A stretch of 5,547 nucleotides of DNA from Armatimonadota bacterium (GTDB taxonomy: Bacteria > Armatimonadota > Fimbriimonadia > Fimbriimonadales > ATM1), in NCBI GenBank assembly GCA_013816225.1, contig JACDEQ010000155.1, positions 1 through 5,547 of the forward strand. The letters are read 5' to 3'. Below, in pieces: positions 4,519-5,547 of the stretch. The translations under genes and the position numbers were made by a program. The notes under the pieces were generated by a model. That model made no database searches. It was not told where the DNA came from and saw only the letters and a program-made list of their open reading frames with translations. The stretch's first letter is position 1. Each line of letters begins with the position of its first letter.

Positions 4519-4800
4519 GTTGAACCCGAGCCCGAGGTGCCGGCAGATCTCAAGAACGTTCTCGCGGCCGCCCCGAAAGCGCTGGCGACGCGGTCGGACA
4601 TCACGCCCATCGCGCGCCGAGATTGGATCCACTGGATCACCTCCGGCAAGCGGCAGAGACTCGCGCGAAGCGGATCGACGTGGCCTGTTCGAAGCTCGCT
4701 GCCGGGAATCGACGCGCTTGCTGCTTCGATCGGTCTGGGATATATAGCAAGAGCATGAGCTGCCCCGCAGCCGATGACCAGTCATAGGACACCAGGAGCT
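4519..4800 (+). pseudogene. YdeI-like gene tail, copy 4 (longest, frameshifted)
   Basis: This copy corresponds to 1908-2193 of the parental gene, starting at the Glu/Pro linker (VEPEPEVPADL) and running past the stop through TCATAGGACACCAGGAGCT. It has an in-frame 3-bp loss in the Ala/Pro stretch and a one-base loss where the parent reads GCGGGCAGAG (here GCGGCAGAG). After that loss the ETRAKRI frame is broken. No start codon is linked to the correct frame, so it is a fragment. It closes the hicBA unit. Its downstream flank (AACTGGTCG) faintly resembles that of copy 3 (AACTGGACG), so the shared region of these two may extend some 15 bp further. Confidence 0.88.
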
Positions 4801-4920
4801 CGAGTGGGTTAACTGGTCGCAGGCAGTTATTCCCCCAGTGGCGGCCCAACTCGGCGAGCCCGGAAAGATTGATTCCATGTGGTTTGAACATTGGCCGTAG
4901 TATATTGAAAACGTCAAGGC

Positions 4921-5547
4921 ATGCTCAGATCAACGGATTCAATTCCCAGGGGGGAAGCGCAGCGCATTCTCTCGGACTTTCACGCCTTCAGGTCCAAGTG
5001 CGAGGAGCACGGCTACTTCTATCCGCCGGAAAGTTGGAGCCCGTTTCCTCCCTTTCAAGTCGCAGCCGCAATGCTTTCCGAAGCTCGCCGTTATTGCCGG
5101 GACCACGGCGACAAGCACTTAGATGACCTGTATCGTTCTCAGTTTCTGTCCCTTTCCCGCCTAACTAACGATCCTAACCATCAGTTCGTAAACTACGGTG
5201 AGAAAGACCCCGGCGCGCGGGCTGCGTACTCCAAATTCAGTCGCCGAGTTCACAACCGGGCCGCGGCATTGGAAAGAGGTATGCGCGCGGCCTGGGACGA
5301 GAGTATGAGATCCCCCGAAGCCGGTACGGTCTTCCTTCCGTCGGGGCTTAGCCAACGATGGCAGACGCTCGGGTCGGAAGCTGCGCTTGAAATAATCAGG
5401 GTCTACAACGAACTAGGGGCAAAGGGCCATGAACACCTTACGGAAGGACGCGTCAGAGACGCGCTTAAAACAGCTGCCCCAGAAACATATGCTTCTATCG
5501 CAGATCGTTGCATGACAGAGACGGTTGCTCGCTGCCTTGCCACCCTC
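4921..5547 (+). CDS. Unrecognised protein, N-terminal 209 codons, continues beyond window
   Basis: From the ATG at 4921 the frame is open without a stop to the last base, 209 codons. An in-frame TGA at 4906-4908 closes it upstream, so 4921 is the first possible ATG. The protein is soluble-looking and rich in charged and aromatic residues. It starts MLRSTDSIPRGEAQRILSDF, has an early cluster of Cys, His and aromatic residues (CEEHGYFYPPESWSPFPPF), then mainly helical stretches (AAAMLSEARRYCRDHGDKHL; NRAAALERGMRAAWDESM; EAALEIIRVYNELGAKGHEH). No signal peptide, membrane helix or known catalytic motif is apparent, and I cannot name a family. An AAGG just before the ATG is a poor ribosome site; TATATT at 4901-4906 may be a -10 box. 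It is the first gene beyond the repeat-tail series. The long open frame in GC-rich DNA makes it likely to be real. Confidence 0.75.
   Translation, partial: MLRSTDSIPRGEAQRILSDFHAFRSKCEEHGYFYPPESWSPFPPFQVAAAMLSEARRYCRDHGDKHLDDLYRSQFLSLSRLTNDPNHQFVNYGEKDPGARAAYSKFSRRVHNRAAALERGMRAAWDESMRSPEAGTVFLPSGLSQRWQTLGSEAALEIIRVYNELGAKGHEHLTEGRVRDALKTAAPETYASIADRCMTETVARCLATL

Noticed and set aside
1620..4800. Insertion sequence or CRISPR explanation for the repeats
   Set aside because: There are no terminal inverted repeats or transposase, and the copies are long, protein-coding in origin, unevenly spaced and of unequal length, unlike an IS or a CRISPR array.

Overview
The window is GC-rich bacterial DNA, mostly coding on the + strand. 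It starts inside a short-chain dehydrogenase gene and ends inside a gene that I do not recognise. The gene families (a DinB-like protein, a DUF1905/OmdA protein, several small toxin-antitoxin genes, a DUF433 remnant) and the loose spacing with decayed fragments suggest a large-genome soil or environmental bacterium. Acidobacteriota of the Solibacter type would fit, but this is inferred from gene families only; no rRNA or other marker is present.

Left part (1-1619): the 3' end of an SDR oxidoreductase gene (+), a gene-free stretch of about 400 bp, then a complete DinB/YfiT-like gene (-). Two near-identical 29-bp direct repeats (690-718 and 1502-1530) flank the DinB gene. Each contains a 6-bp stem with a TTCG loop.

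Right part (1620-4800): an intact gene for a DUF1905 + OmdA (YdeI-like) protein is followed by three further copies of only its 3' end. All lie in the same orientation and are cut at different 5' points, but they share nearly the same 3' boundary about 13-20 bp past the parental stop codon. Each of these copies is frameshifted or lacks a start. Between successive copies sits a different small payload: (i) an antitoxin plus a RelE/ParE-like toxin, (ii) a small four-helix membrane protein on the opposite strand, (iii) a broken DUF433 antitoxin-like gene followed by hicB-hicA. The result is a cassette-like series of 0.8-1.0 kb units, each ending in the same gene tail, with no visible integrase, transposase or reverse transcriptase.

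End (4801-5547): a spacer, then a reading frame of 209 codons from an ATG at 4921 that stays open to the window edge. I do not recognise its product.

The most notable feature is the repeated ydeI-like gene tail punctuating toxin-antitoxin and orphan genes. It looks like a hotspot where small genes accumulate behind one host gene. The mechanism (site-specific accretion, retro-copying, or unequal recombination among gene tails) cannot be settled from this window alone.
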